From the NCBI GenBank assembly GCA_021106765.1, contig JAIOTO010000046.1, forward strand, positions 1 to 38,700: a stretch of 38,700 nucleotides of DNA, given 5' to 3'. Both the position numbers and the translations under genes were made by a program. The notes below the pieces were generated by a model, which did not search any database, was not told the DNA's origin, and was given only the letters and a program-made list of their open reading frames with translations. Positions 1 through 8,874 of the stretch are shown in pieces (the stretch's first letter is position 1; the number at the start of each line of letters is the position of its first letter). Source of the stretch: Methanosarcinaceae archaeon. Its GTDB lineage: Archaea; Halobacteriota; Methanosarcinia; Methanosarcinales; Methanosarcinaceae.

Positions 1-2
1 TA

Positions 3-1271
3 AATAACATTCGGGATTCAGCAGACCCAACAACTGGAACACTTGGATTGTCTTTTACAGAAGGCGGACATAATTATTTCCATGACATTCAGATAAATAA
101 TACTGGGTGGAGTGGATTTGGTTTATCTGGTAATGAGAATTTTGACCGTGTTGAGAATGTGACCATTAGACATCATGGGCACAATGGTGTTGATTTACAT
201 CCTGCCAGCAATTTATTAATGTCAAATATACATATTTACGATCATGTTATAGGGAACGATGTTTTGATAACTGGCGGTACGTATGGTAATCCCACGGGCG
301 GTGCACGGAATGTTACACTTGATCATATTTATTCAACCGGTGGTGGGATTGTTGCTGCTATAAATGTGAGTGGGTTGACGATTACAAATAGTAATATTGT
401 TGATGCGGGTGTTGGATTAGGGGATACAATAAATACAACATTAATCAATGTAACTGTTACAAATACAACTGTATTAGACGACCTGAATAAAAATACTATA
501 TCAATTTATAATTTATTTGGTTTGCCTAATGTGAATACTAAAATAATAGATTCTTCCTGTTATAGGTTAAATTCACAAGGTGCAGTTATAGATCCAGTTT
601 GGTTGAATGTGGATTATGATATAAATCTATATTATAATAACAATCTGTCATTGTATTATTACTCAGATATTATTGTCCAAAACAATTTGAGAACGCCGAT
701 TTCAAATGCAGAAGTAATATTTGATAATGACGAAGAAGTTTCGAGTGTAAATGCTCATACAGATAATGTAGCAAGTTTTTATACAAATGGTATGGGTCGG
801 GTCCCATTACCAGATAGTGAACGTACAGGTTCAGCAGCAATTTGTGGATACCATGTGGACGTAGATGGTACAAAACATAATTTAGATCACACAGCCACCA
901 TCACAACCCCCGACAACCAGATCATCACCCTCCCCAACATCACCCCAGACTCCACCCGGTATCGCGCTGATCCCAACACACCGACCTACACCATTACAGC
1001 AATAATCCCGGACAGTTCAACAGGGCCACACATCACCGGATTCGCACCGAGTGAGAACAACCCGTTCAACATGGCTGATTCCAAAAAGTTCCAGGTGTGG
1101 ACCGATGAGGATCTGACAACCATGGAATGGTATGTTGATAATGAACTTGTATCCACCGGGGCTCTGGAGTACACCTGGGTCGTGCCGGATGAGGACGGGC
1201 ACACTATCCAGTTCGAAGGTTCCAATGCAAACGGTGCAGTGAGTCAGAACTGGGCCATCAATGGTGGCTGA
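3..1271 (+). CDS. Secreted beta-helix protein, 5' partial, upstream half of a gene split by TGA
   Basis: The frame is open from the left edge, so the gene begins outside the window. The TTG at 48 is only an internal codon. The first ~220 residues are rich in Asn, Gly, Ile and Thr with short periodic strands and the motif HHGHNGVDLHPASN, which resembles right-handed parallel beta-helix proteins of the NosD/pectate-lyase type. A segment with carboxypeptidase-like Ig character follows, then a ~90-residue Ig/PKD-like module (about 1015-1260). The frame stops at TGA 1269-1271 and continues in the same frame as the next entry. That entry begins with a second copy of the same module (GSNANGAVSQNW here, GSNDNGSVSQAW there). 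The role is probably extracellular or cell-surface polysaccharide or protein binding. The enzyme activity, if any, cannot be read. Bases 1-890 are AT-rich and the rest is GC-rich. Confidence 0.75.
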   Translation, partial: NNIRDSADPTTGTLGLSFTEGGHNYFHDIQINNTGWSGFGLSGNENFDRVENVTIRHHGHNGVDLHPASNLLMSNIHIYDHVIGNDVLITGGTYGNPTGGARNVTLDHIYSTGGGIVAAINVSGLTITNSNIVDAGVGLGDTINTTLINVTVTNTTVLDDLNKNTISIYNLFGLPNVNTKIIDSSCYRLNSQGAVIDPVWLNVDYDINLYYNNNLSLYYYSDIIVQNNLRTPISNAEVIFDNDEEVSSVNAHTDNVASFYTNGMGRVPLPDSERTGSAAICGYHVDVDGTKHNLDHTATITTPDNQIITLPNITPDSTRYRADPNTPTYTITAIIPDSSTGPHITGFAPSENNPFNMADSKKFQVWTDEDLTTMEWYVDNELVSTGALEYTWVVPDEDGHTIQFEGSNANGAVSQNWAINGG

Positions 1272-1277
1272 GGAAGT

Positions 1278-3269
1278 GTGATGCCTCATATCAATGCCTT
1301 TCTTCCGGCAGGTAGCTCGCTGGCTCCAAACGTTGGCGATTCTACCTCTTTCAGTGTGACCACTGATCAGGAACTGACTTCAATGACCTGGACACAGGAT
1401 GGGACTGAGATCGCAAGTGGCACCATGGAAACAATGGTCAACTGGGACACGGCCGGTTCATATAATATCGGATTTGCAGGTTCCAATGATAATGGTTCGG
1501 TCTCACAGGCATGGACTGTCACCGTAACAGAAGCAGAGGAAGCCGCTCCAGGAGCACCGGGTGCACCCGGAGCAACCCCACAGGATGCGGGCGATGCTTC
1601 AGTAATTACCATCACCCCGTCTACCCTGACGGTCGTACCAGGTGAGACCTTTACCGCTGATGTGTCCATTGATCCGGAGGTGCCGATGACAGGTGCACAG
1701 TTCGATCTGATCTTTGGAAGTTCATCCATGAATGTTAACGGTATTGTCGAAGGTTCCCTGTTCAGTCAGACTGGTACAACGATGTTCAGTGCGGGTACTA
1801 TTGATAATGATGCAGGCGAGGTCTCAAACACCTACGTCACACTCCTGGGCGAAGGCTACGTATTCGGGGAAGGTGTGATGGCAACTGTTGATCTGACAGC
1901 TGGCAGTACCACAGGGTATGCACAGCTTAATCTGGTTGATGTGGTCATCAGTGATCCTGATTCAAATGCGGTAAGTGTGAGCACATCCAATGCCACGATA
2001 CTCGTGGACACAGCACCCACAATGGGTTCGATCGGTTCACAGGCCGTTGTAGAGACGAGTGCCCTGAGCTTTACGGTCAGCGGTTCTGATGTCGACGGTG
2101 ACAGTCTCATCTACTCGGCAACCGGTCTGCCAGAGGGTGCCAGTCTTGACACCGCAACCGGCGTGTTCAGCTGGACCCCATCAGTGGGTCAGGCTGGAAC
2201 CTACACTATGTCCTTCACAGTAACAGACGGTTACCTCAATGATTCCGAAACCGCGACCATTACTGTGGCTTCACTCAACAATGCTCCGGTCATGGGTTCG
2301 ATAGGTTCACAGGCCGTTGAAGAAGTGAGCACCCTGAGCTTTACGGTCAGTGGTTCTGATGCCGATGGTGACAGTCTCACATACTCGGCTGCCGATATGC
2401 CGGGAGGTGCCAGTCTTGACACTACCACCGGCGTGTTCAGCTGGACGCCCGCCGAGGGTCAGGCTGGAACCTACACTGTGTCCTTCACGGTGACAGATGG
2501 TGCCCTAAGTGACACTGAGAGCGCGACCATCGTCGTGAGCGAGCTCAACCATGCACCGGTCATGGGTTCGATCAGTTCACAATCCGTAGTAGAGGCGAGC
2601 GCCCTGAGCTTCACGGTCAGTGGTTCTGATGTTGATGGTGACAATCTTGTATACTCGGCTACCGATATGCCGGAGGGTGCAAACTTTGACACCGCAACCG
2701 GTGTGTTTGGCTGGATCCCATCCGTGGGTCAGGCCGGAACATACACTGTGTACTTCACGGTGACAGATGGTGAGTTCAGTGACACTGAGAGTGCGACCAT
2801 CGTTGTGAGCGAACTCAACCATGCACCTGTGATCAATACACTGGTGCCTTCTGACGGTAGCACGTACAATGAAGCAGAATCCATCAATATCGAAGCATCC
2901 GCTTCCGATGAAGACGGCGATGCATTGAGCTACATCATCAAGATCGATGGTGTGACCATCAGCACCCTGTCCAGCTATGTATGGAATACGGATTACTCCA
3001 GTGCAGGCACTCATACTATTGAAGTGACTGTAAGTGATGGTACTGAGACCACCTCAATGCAGCACAGTATCACCATCAATGATGTCCATCCCCGCTGGGA
3101 TGTGAATGAGGATGGTGAAGTGAACATTCTGGATATCACCCTGATCGGTCAGCAGTATGGCAACACTGTCAGTACACCATACCCACGCTGGGATGTGAAT
3201 CAGGATGGTGTTATCAACATCCAGGATCTGACAGTAACATCATATCACTTTGGGGAGACCGTTGATTAA
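1278..3269 (+). CDS. Cohesin-Ig repeat-dockerin protein, downstream half of the split gene
   Basis: This 663-residue frame lies in phase with the preceding gene after one TGA, so it is most simply the C-terminal half of one surface protein. Domain order: an Ig/PKD-like module (residues 1-85); a Pro/Gly linker (PGAPGAPGA); a cohesin domain (about 105-245, GLY-rich beta sandwich ending in a VVISDP strand); three near-identical ~90-residue cadherin/He_PIG Ig repeats (FTVSGSDxDGD, GVFSWTP); a further Ig-like module; and a C-terminal dockerin with two calcium loops, DVNEDGEVNILD and DVNQDGVINIQD. There is no signal peptide. A GAGGA sequence (1270-1274) precedes ATG 1281, so re-initiation is conceivable, but the product would then lack an export signal. 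The dockerin should bind a cohesin, perhaps the one encoded next door. Confidence 0.8.
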   Translation: MMPHINAFLPAGSSLAPNVGDSTSFSVTTDQELTSMTWTQDGTEIASGTMETMVNWDTAGSYNIGFAGSNDNGSVSQAWTVTVTEAEEAAPGAPGAPGATPQDAGDASVITITPSTLTVVPGETFTADVSIDPEVPMTGAQFDLIFGSSSMNVNGIVEGSLFSQTGTTMFSAGTIDNDAGEVSNTYVTLLGEGYVFGEGVMATVDLTAGSTTGYAQLNLVDVVISDPDSNAVSVSTSNATILVDTAPTMGSIGSQAVVETSALSFTVSGSDVDGDSLIYSATGLPEGASLDTATGVFSWTPSVGQAGTYTMSFTVTDGYLNDSETATITVASLNNAPVMGSIGSQAVEEVSTLSFTVSGSDADGDSLTYSAADMPGGASLDTTTGVFSWTPAEGQAGTYTVSFTVTDGALSDTESATIVVSELNHAPVMGSISSQSVVEASALSFTVSGSDVDGDNLVYSATDMPEGANFDTATGVFGWIPSVGQAGTYTVYFTVTDGEFSDTESATIVVSELNHAPVINTLVPSDGSTYNEAESINIEASASDEDGDALSYIIKIDGVTISTLSSYVWNTDYSSAGTHTIEVTVSDGTETTSMQHSITINDVHPRWDVNEDGEVNILDITLIGQQYGNTVSTPYPRWDVNQDGVINIQDLTVTSYHFGETVD

Positions 3270-3292
3270 AACAGGGACTTTCCCTGTTTTAA
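3266..3292 (+). terminator. 12-bp perfect hairpin over the stop codon
   Basis: TTAAAACAGGGA, a 3-nt loop (CTT), then TCCCTGTTTTAA, followed by an AT-rich run. The TAA stop of the dockerin gene lies inside the left arm. It could end transcription or trim the message before the cohesin gene, whose ribosome site begins about 12 nt further on. Confidence 0.55.
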
Positions 3293-3315
3293 TTAATATT
3301 TTATGAGGTGATCCT

Positions 3316-3846
3316 ATGTCTCTCAAACGATCGATCATTGTATGTGTGTTGCTACTGACATTGTTTGGTATTGGTATCCCCGTTGCATCTGCAACAGATG
3401 TGATCCTAAAACCGTCATCTCCCACTGTATGTGCCGGAGATGCATTCACTGTAGAGGTTTTCGTGTATCCGAACGCCGAAATATCAGGAATGTATTTTGA
3501 ACCCCGTTTTGACGATTCAAAAATGCATATTGAGGACGTGAGTGAAGGTACTTTGTTCCAGCAATGGGAAGAACGATCATTCTTCACGGTTGGGCTCACA
3601 GAGACCGGATCTATCAAGAACGTATACGGATGCATTCTTGGAGAAGGTGACGTGACAACACCTGCCGTCTTTGCGACCATTACCCTGGTAGCAGGACCGA
3701 AGACCAATGGAATATCACATATCTATCTGGAGGATGTTATTATCAGTGATCCGAAGGGACATGCTATAGATGTGACCGTTACGCAGGCAAGTGTCAAGAT
3801 CTACAAGCCGTCCATATGGGAACGCATGTCAAGGCTGCTTAAATGA
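3316..3846 (+). CDS. Secreted stand-alone cohesin-domain protein
   Basis: A 176-residue protein with a clear Sec signal peptide (MSLKRS, hydrophobic core, cleavage after VASA about residue 26), then a single cohesin domain of ~135 residues. The domain aligns with the cohesin in the preceding gene, including the EGTLF/EGSLF strand, the LGEG turn and the final DVIISDP strand. There is no C-terminal membrane anchor: it ends in a short basic tail (SIWERMSRLLK). The ATG has a GAGGTGAT ribosome site 6-8 bases upstream. It is probably an exported binding partner for the adjacent dockerin. A neighbouring pair of one dockerin-plus-cohesin gene and one cohesin gene is also known from Archaeoglobus fulgidus. 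Cargo and binding specificity are unknown. Confidence 0.85.
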   Translation: MSLKRSIIVCVLLLTLFGIGIPVASATDVILKPSSPTVCAGDAFTVEVFVYPNAEISGMYFEPRFDDSKMHIEDVSEGTLFQQWEERSFFTVGLTETGSIKNVYGCILGEGDVTTPAVFATITLVAGPKTNGISHIYLEDVIISDPKGHAIDVTVTQASVKIYKPSIWERMSRLLK

Positions 3847-3941
3847 TCAGATCAAATACAAATTGCTTGACCTCACAAGTGACCCTATATGCATCGTTGG
3901 CCTCCCGATAATTGGCTCATACCACACATCGGGATATCCCG

Positions 3942-4808
3942 TCAGCGAAGATCTGACCGGATTCCCTCAAGCCGTTTCCCATAAAAGAGATACTGCTGTG
4001 CATAACCACAATAATTTCCAAAATATGACCTGCCCCATTCCCCGATCTTCTTTTTTGTAACCGTACCCCCGAAGAACTCATCGTCACCATAGTATGAACG
4101 TACTACCTGTTCAACATGAGTATCTACCGGGAATGCTCCCATTTTATCGAAAGAGAACAACAGCACGCAATCCGCAACTTTCTCACCTATGCCTTTGACC
4201 AGCATGAGTTGTTGTTTTGCCTCAGGATAATCGAGACGGGCTGTCGCATCCAGATCCAGTTCTCCCTCTGCCACCAGGCCTGCGGCCTTTATGATCCTTG
4301 ATGCACGAAATCCAAGTTTACAATCAGAGATATCATCTTCACAGGCATTGGCCAGGGTGCCTGCATCAGGGAAACTGTAATAGTCCGGCTCGATCTCATC
4401 ACCAACGATCTGGCACAACCTGGAGATACCGTTCTTGATCCGGGGAATATTGGATGCCGTGGCGAGCATATACGAGATCAGACATTCCCAGGGGTCCTGC
4501 CGTATGAGACGTAGTCCGCGATATCCCGCTATGGCAGCATTGATATATTGGTCCCTGTTGATCAGTGAGAGGATCTGTGAAAGATCATCATCCAGTCTGA
4601 AATACCATCTGATGACACCCTCGGGCAGATCGCTGTTGACCCAAAGGACATCCGCCCCAGTGTCCTGACGGACACTGACAACACTACCCCGTACCACACC
4701 TGTCCACCAGTCATCCTTCTTCTCCCATCTGAACACCTGTCCACAATCAAGAGTGTGGTCAAGATCGAAATCAATTATCGGTATCTGGTACATGGAACTC
4801 TGGTGCAT
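3942..4808 (-). CDS. ogg: 8-oxoguanine DNA glycosylase/AP lyase, OGG1-type
   Basis: Excises 8-oxoguanine opposite cytosine and nicks the abasic site in base-excision repair. The 288-residue protein has the OGG N-terminal beta domain (DCGQVFRW, residues 21-28) and a helix-hairpin-helix GPD domain. The Schiff-base lysine is K210 in GIGEKVADC and the catalytic aspartate is D229 in PVDTHV. Both match the human OGG1 pattern, and the length is usual for the OGG1-like class. Two possible starts are ATG 4808 and ATG 4793. Neither has a strong ribosome site. It lies convergent to the cohesin gene and 48 bases after iorB on the same strand. OGG1-type enzymes are scattered among archaea, so the family call is firm but exact base specificity is inferred. 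Confidence 0.9.
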   Translation of the reverse strand: MHQSSMYQIPIIDFDLDHTLDCGQVFRWEKKDDWWTGVVRGSVVSVRQDTGADVLWVNSDLPEGVIRWYFRLDDDLSQILSLINRDQYINAAIAGYRGLRLIRQDPWECLISYMLATASNIPRIKNGISRLCQIVGDEIEPDYYSFPDAGTLANACEDDISDCKLGFRASRIIKAAGLVAEGELDLDATARLDYPEAKQQLMLVKGIGEKVADCVLLFSFDKMGAFPVDTHVEQVVRSYYGDDEFFGGTVTKKKIGEWGRSYFGNYCGYAQQYLFYGKRLEGIRSDLR

Positions 4809-4856
4809 GGGACCGTTGGGATTTTCATAAATGGGTATAGAATGAGAGGAGCGCGA

Positions 4857-5453
4857 TCAGAGATCGACCGCACTTCTTCCCATCTCAAAGGCCTTTATGT
4901 TCACGTCGATCGTCCTGGGTGGAACCATCTCTTTAATGCATGCCAGCAGGACAGACTTGTCGAGAGGAAGGAAATTGGATATCGCACCGACCATCACGAC
5001 ATTCATCGCCTGCACAGCACCTGCCTTCGTTGCTATTTCCGATGCATTGAACGCGATCACACGATGGTCCTTCTTAAGAGACTCGACGATCTTCGTTACC
5101 TCCGGATATTCGGAATTCCCCGAGGTCACGGTCACAGGATAGACCGGTTCAGTGTTCATCACAAGTACACCGTTGTCGGATAGCTGATCGATATATCGCA
5201 TTGCTTCTATTGGTTCCATTGCCATCATACCATCGGTGCCCTTAAGAGGGATCATCGTACCCAGGTCACAACCGATCCGGATATGGTTGACAACGGATCC
5301 TCCACGTTGTGCCATGCCATGAGTCTCAGCCGCCCTGATGGAGAAACCTTCGAGCACCGAAGCCCTGCCAATGATATCTGATGCGAGTATCGCGCCCTGT
5401 CCTCCTATGCCTGATATAAGAAGATCAAAACTATCGGACTCCTCCATACTCAT
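4857..5453 (-). CDS. iorB: Indolepyruvate ferredoxin oxidoreductase, beta subunit
   Basis: Gamma-domain subunit of the ferredoxin-dependent 2-oxoacid oxidoreductase that decarboxylates aryl-pyruvates to aryl-acetyl-CoA, or runs in reverse for aromatic amino-acid assimilation. Motifs: GIGGQGAILASDIIG at the N-terminus and ETHGMAQRGGSV, typical of the POR gamma family. A longer frame reaches 5516. I choose the ATG at 5453 because it overlaps the iorA stop as ATGA and sits behind a strong GGAGGTG 5 bases upstream, giving 198 residues starting MSMEESD. The gene is translationally coupled to iorA. Oxygen-sensitive activity in the cytoplasm is expected from the family. Confidence 0.93.
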   Translation of the reverse strand: MSMEESDSFDLLISGIGGQGAILASDIIGRASVLEGFSIRAAETHGMAQRGGSVVNHIRIGCDLGTMIPLKGTDGMMAMEPIEAMRYIDQLSDNGVLVMNTEPVYPVTVTSGNSEYPEVTKIVESLKKDHRVIAFNASEIATKAGAVQAMNVVMVGAISNFLPLDKSVLLACIKEMVPPRTIDVNIKAFEMGRSAVDL

Positions 5454-7255
5454 TTTTTCACCTCCACCATCGCATCGAACTTGCATATCTGGGCACATAC
5501 CCCGCAACCTGTACATGTGGACATGATCTTAGCGAGTGACGTTGTTTTGTCGAATTCTATACTAGGGCAGCCCAGGGATACACACTGTCGGCATCCGGTA
5601 CATTTGTCAGCGTCAACTGTGTAGGGTATCATACGAATACCTGAACGGCGTGCTGAAATTACGCACGGCTTGTTCGTAATGACGACCGCTGTGCCCTCAT
5701 AATCCTTTGCACGCCGGAATACATCCTCTGTTGTGGACAGATCATAGGGATCGACCACCTCCACAAACCCTGCTCCAAGCTCTCTGCAGAGATTTTCAAT
5801 GGAAACTTCCGTAGTCGGTTCACCTGTTGCAGTCTTTCCCATTCCGGGATTTGGCTGGTGGCCGGTCATGGCAGTGATACGATTGTCCAGAATCGCAACG
5901 GTGATGTTCGCCTTGTTGTAGATGGAATTTAGCAGACCGTTCATTCCGGTATGGAAGAAGGTGGAATCGCCTATGGAACAGCATATCGGCCGGGTCTCTC
6001 CTGCATGGTATATGCCAGCGGCGACCGTGATACTTGCACCCATGCACAGGGTCGTGTCCACCGTGCCGCTCTGTATGCCAAGGGTGTAACAACCGATATC
6101 ACTGGGGAAAATCGCGTCCGGTCCGAACGCCTTTTTCATGGCATAGAACGCTCCACGGTGAGAGCATCCCGGACACATTGCCGGTGGACGGGCTGGAAGT
6201 TCCATAGCAGATCTGGATTCGGGCATATCCTCAATGTCCAGGCCAGCGACATCCGCTATTGCCCTCTCACACAGGTCGATGTTGAGCTCACCCTCACGCG
6301 GAACAGTACCATCGCTCTTTCCTATGATCCTGACATCCGCACCTGTCTCATGTGCAATGATCTTGCAGCGGTCCTCAACAATAGGTTCCAGCTCCTCGAT
6401 CACAAGGACCGTGTCCACGTCATCGTAGAGCTGCCGGATCATCCCCTCCGGGATTGGAAATGTGCCGATCTTAAGGAACGACACCGACACATCGAGCTTC
6501 TCTATGATCTCCCTGACATAGACGGATGCGATCCCTGATGCAATGATACCTATCGTTGCATCCTCGTTGATCAGCAGTTCATTCCAGGGGGAACTTTCCA
6601 GTTCCTTAGCTATACCTTCCTGAATGCCAAGCAGGTGCGGATGGCGCTGCCGTGCATTGGACGGGATCATGACCCAGCGGGAAGGATCCTTTTCAAAATT
6701 CGCATCCCTGTTGGAATCGTGGATCTCTCCCGGTTCAATGTCGGATTTGCCATGACATATACGTGTGGTGGGTCTGAACAGTACAGGGATCTCGAACTTC
6801 TCGGATAGTTCAAAAGCATAGGGGATCATGTCCTTTGCTTCCTGTGATGTGGAAGGGTCCAGACACGGTAATAGTGAGAACTGTGCATATCGCCGGCTGT
6901 CCTGTTCGTTCTGGGAGGAATGACATGACGGATCATCGGCGACGAGCACTATCATGCCACCCTTCACGCCCATGTATGCAAGCGTCATCAGGGGGTCAGC
7001 CGCAACATTGAGGCCGACATGTTTCATCGTCACAACGGAACGGATACCGGACATCGCCGATCCGGCTGCAACTTCCATGGCCACTTTTTCATTGACAGAC
7101 CATTCTATATAGAAATCGCGATCGTCCATTGCGGACAGATTATCCACGATCTCTGATGAAGGAGTACCCGGATATCCCGAGATGACCCGCGCTCCTCCTT
7201 CAATAATGCCGCGTGCAATGGCAGCATTCCCAAGCATATATTTGCGTGTGCTCAT
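5450..7255 (-). CDS. iorA: Indolepyruvate ferredoxin oxidoreductase, alpha subunit
   Basis: The 601-residue catalytic subunit. The N-terminal pyrimidine-binding domain begins with AIARGIIEGGARVISGYPGTPSSEI. The thiamine-diphosphate core domain contains CPGCSHRGAF, PSDIGCYTLG and GDSTFFHTGMNG. The C-terminus carries two ferredoxin-type 4Fe-4S motifs (CTGCRQCVSLGCP and CTGCGVCAQIC). This architecture is specific to IorA. AGGAG lies 8 bases before the ATG. The TATA-like stretches at 7273-7282 and about 7296-7308 are promoter candidates. In methanogens the enzyme links tryptophan, phenylalanine and tyrosine keto-acids to aryl-CoA with ferredoxin. Confidence 0.96.
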   Translation of the reverse strand: MSTRKYMLGNAAIARGIIEGGARVISGYPGTPSSEIVDNLSAMDDRDFYIEWSVNEKVAMEVAAGSAMSGIRSVVTMKHVGLNVAADPLMTLAYMGVKGGMIVLVADDPSCHSSQNEQDSRRYAQFSLLPCLDPSTSQEAKDMIPYAFELSEKFEIPVLFRPTTRICHGKSDIEPGEIHDSNRDANFEKDPSRWVMIPSNARQRHPHLLGIQEGIAKELESSPWNELLINEDATIGIIASGIASVYVREIIEKLDVSVSFLKIGTFPIPEGMIRQLYDDVDTVLVIEELEPIVEDRCKIIAHETGADVRIIGKSDGTVPREGELNIDLCERAIADVAGLDIEDMPESRSAMELPARPPAMCPGCSHRGAFYAMKKAFGPDAIFPSDIGCYTLGIQSGTVDTTLCMGASITVAAGIYHAGETRPICCSIGDSTFFHTGMNGLLNSIYNKANITVAILDNRITAMTGHQPNPGMGKTATGEPTTEVSIENLCRELGAGFVEVVDPYDLSTTEDVFRRAKDYEGTAVVITNKPCVISARRSGIRMIPYTVDADKCTGCRQCVSLGCPSIEFDKTTSLAKIMSTCTGCGVCAQICKFDAMVEVKK

Positions 7256-7434
7256 AAATATCTCCTGTGATCCATATATGGTGTAATAGATGATCTTGAT
7301 TTATATTAATATTCTAGAATTGAATACTTCACATCTCCAACATTACTCCCAAGGCACAAAAACTCTTCTATTCGGAAAAGTTGATCCATATTTTTCGTCA
7401 AACAGTCATAATTTAACGATAGCTGCCGTTCGCT

Positions 7435-7680
7435 TCATCTCACTCCATGCCCCTTCAATGTTCTTAATAGACACAACCCGAATTTGGCAGATCCACACTT
7501 TCCTGAAGAATATCTACGCTCTTCCACAGATATCCGGTAACTGTTAAACTCAGCAGGTACCATGTGTACAGCCTCGCTGACAATACTGCCAAAGGGTGAT
7601 GCATCAGAAACCCGGCCAAGAATATCTCTCAGAACAAAGGGAGAATATCCCATTCTCACCAGTACTGCTATGAGGGAGTT
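7435..7680 (-). pseudogene. Possible decayed gene, unrecognised
   Basis: Within the 663-base gap between iorA and the next gene, the minus strand has a protein-like frame containing MGYSPFVLRDILGRVSD and SIVSEAVHMVPAEFNSYR. It loses its protein-like look near 7490. In the +1-shifted frame a second protein-like stretch follows (VVSIKNIEGAWSEMKR) and ends at about 7405. This looks like one small gene with a frameshift, but I do not recognise the family and no clear start is visible. The rest of the gap is AT-rich non-coding sequence with the promoter of the following gene. Confidence 0.25.
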
Positions 7681-7825
7681 GGTCGGGTATGATTGTACAG
7701 CACTTTATTGGTTCTATCTATCCATAGCATGTTTATTCGTATATCTGACAAAAAAAATGGAGATGGTGTGGATAAGCGAACACGATTTAATGATGTTACG
7801 ATCAACAGTTATAAGTAACAATACA

Positions 7826-7858
7826 TATATATGTATAATGTGTTGAAAATACACATTA
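7826..7858 (+). promoter_or_regulatory. TATA element and inverted repeat before the secreted protein
   Basis: A TATATAT box (7826-7832) is followed by the perfect inverted repeat TAATGTGT-7 nt-ACACATTA (7836-7858). The predicted transcript start, about 25 bases after the TATA centre, falls at the right arm. That is a common position for an archaeal repressor site, but the repeat could equally be a 5'-leader hairpin. Confidence 0.4.
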
Positions 7859-7918
7859 GTGAAACGAAACATCAAAAATGATCCAAATTGGTGTATCGCT
7901 GATTATAGGAGGTAGAAT

Positions 7919-8329
7919 ATGAGGAATATCAAGAATATAACCACTGTTTTTGTAATAGTATTTATCTCTTTAGCGTACATTGGCATTGCTTTCGCAGACA
8001 CCAGTCCCGAGCCGGATACCATTGATATCCAGATTGCACCCGCAACTCTTAATCTCAATTTAGAGGGACCTATGGTGACAGTACATGCAGATATTGCGTA
8101 CAGTAAAGTAGATACCAATACTCTGGAACTGAACGGTGTACCTGCCAGTGACACTTATTCAGATGACAGGGGAAACCTGGTCGCAAGATTCGATCCGACA
8201 CTTATCAGGGAGACCGTTGATCAGCCTGAAGGAACCTTGACGTTCACTGGAAAAATGCTTGTAGGGACCAGTTTCACAGGAGAAGAGACCGTTCGGGTGA
8301 TTGAACCTCCCGCCAAAAATCGCAAATAA
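7919..8329 (+). CDS. Small secreted protein of unknown function
   Basis: 136 residues. A typical Sec signal peptide (MRNIKN, hydrophobic core ending AYIGIAFA, cleavage about residue 26) precedes a ~110-residue acidic beta-rich domain with short alternating strands (IDIQIAPATLNLNLEG, LTFTGKMLVG). It resembles small immunoglobulin-like or bacterial surface domains, but no family is recognised. There is no transmembrane anchor after the signal and no cysteine in the mature part. The ribosome site AGGAGGT (7907-7913) fixes the start. It is monocistronic, with more than 500 bases of non-coding DNA downstream. Confidence 0.8.
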   Translation: MRNIKNITTVFVIVFISLAYIGIAFADTSPEPDTIDIQIAPATLNLNLEGPMVTVHADIAYSKVDTNTLELNGVPASDTYSDDRGNLVARFDPTLIRETVDQPEGTLTFTGKMLVGTSFTGEETVRVIEPPAKNRK

Positions 8330-8808
8330 TTGTTCTTAACGATGGACAATAAAAGTATGAAATCCAAAGAGTGATGACGGAAAAAGTACATACATCACAT
8401 TGCAGACACCTGTGAGATCCAGGAGATACAGGTGCTGACGATCATGCAAACGAAGTAACATAGGAATTATTCGAGGAAAAGGTGTACCATCGCACGCATG
8501 GTCACATTTGGTTCTTTTACCCTTTTTTTACCTTTTTAATTTAAGCAACACAACATGATACACGTAGTAGCACTTATCATACGTCACTGAGTGATATTGA
8601 TCCTGAATTTGATAGTTCTGACCGAAGATCATGTCCACTCTTTGCCAGAAATATCCGTGTAGATCTGTTTTAATCCGTATATGAAAAATAGAGATCATAT
8701 TCAGTCAACGTAGCATAAGCTGTCAAACTTGAGCAACAGCATGCAACTGATCGAATAACCCCTCCAGTACTGTTGTTATCATGGCAATGATATCTGCACT
8801 TAAGAACG
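8330..8808. other. Non-coding stretch
   Basis: No supported gene. It holds a hairpin with arms CACCTGT (8407-8413) and ACAGGTG (8428-8434), and T-rich runs at about 8518-8540 that could end the preceding transcript. From about 8660 the sequence resembles the region upstream of the second regulator copy (from about 9870), marking the left edge of a duplication. Confidence 0.5.
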
Positions 8809-8845
8809 TATATATAGTTATGCTGCTATGAAGTAGCAGTACTGC
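8765..8845 (+). promoter_or_regulatory. Promoter and palindromic operators of regulator copy 1
   Basis: TATATATA at 8809-8816. The palindrome GCAGTACTGC (8836-8845) lies on the predicted transcript start. The inverted repeat CTGCTA-5 nt-TAGCAG (8823-8839) overlaps it. A further palindrome CAGTACTG (8765-8772) lies upstream. The same half-site recurs in front of copy 2, suggesting autoregulation by the encoded winged-helix protein. Confidence 0.5.
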
Positions 8846-8874
8846 CTATATATCCAATGCCAGAGGCTAACACA

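Noticed and set aside
563-873. Minus-strand frame 670-873 inside the beta-helix gene
   Set aside because: Shadow of AT-rich coding sequence, repetitive Leu/His/Tyr composition.
1269-1271. Selenocysteine at the in-frame TGA
   Set aside because: Selenocysteine is known in Methanococcales and Methanopyrus but not in Methanosarcinales, and a glycine linker in a secreted protein is not a selenocysteine site.
5951-6538. 195-codon plus-strand frame opposite iorA
   Set aside because: Antisense shadow of a well-recognised enzyme gene; no ribosome site.
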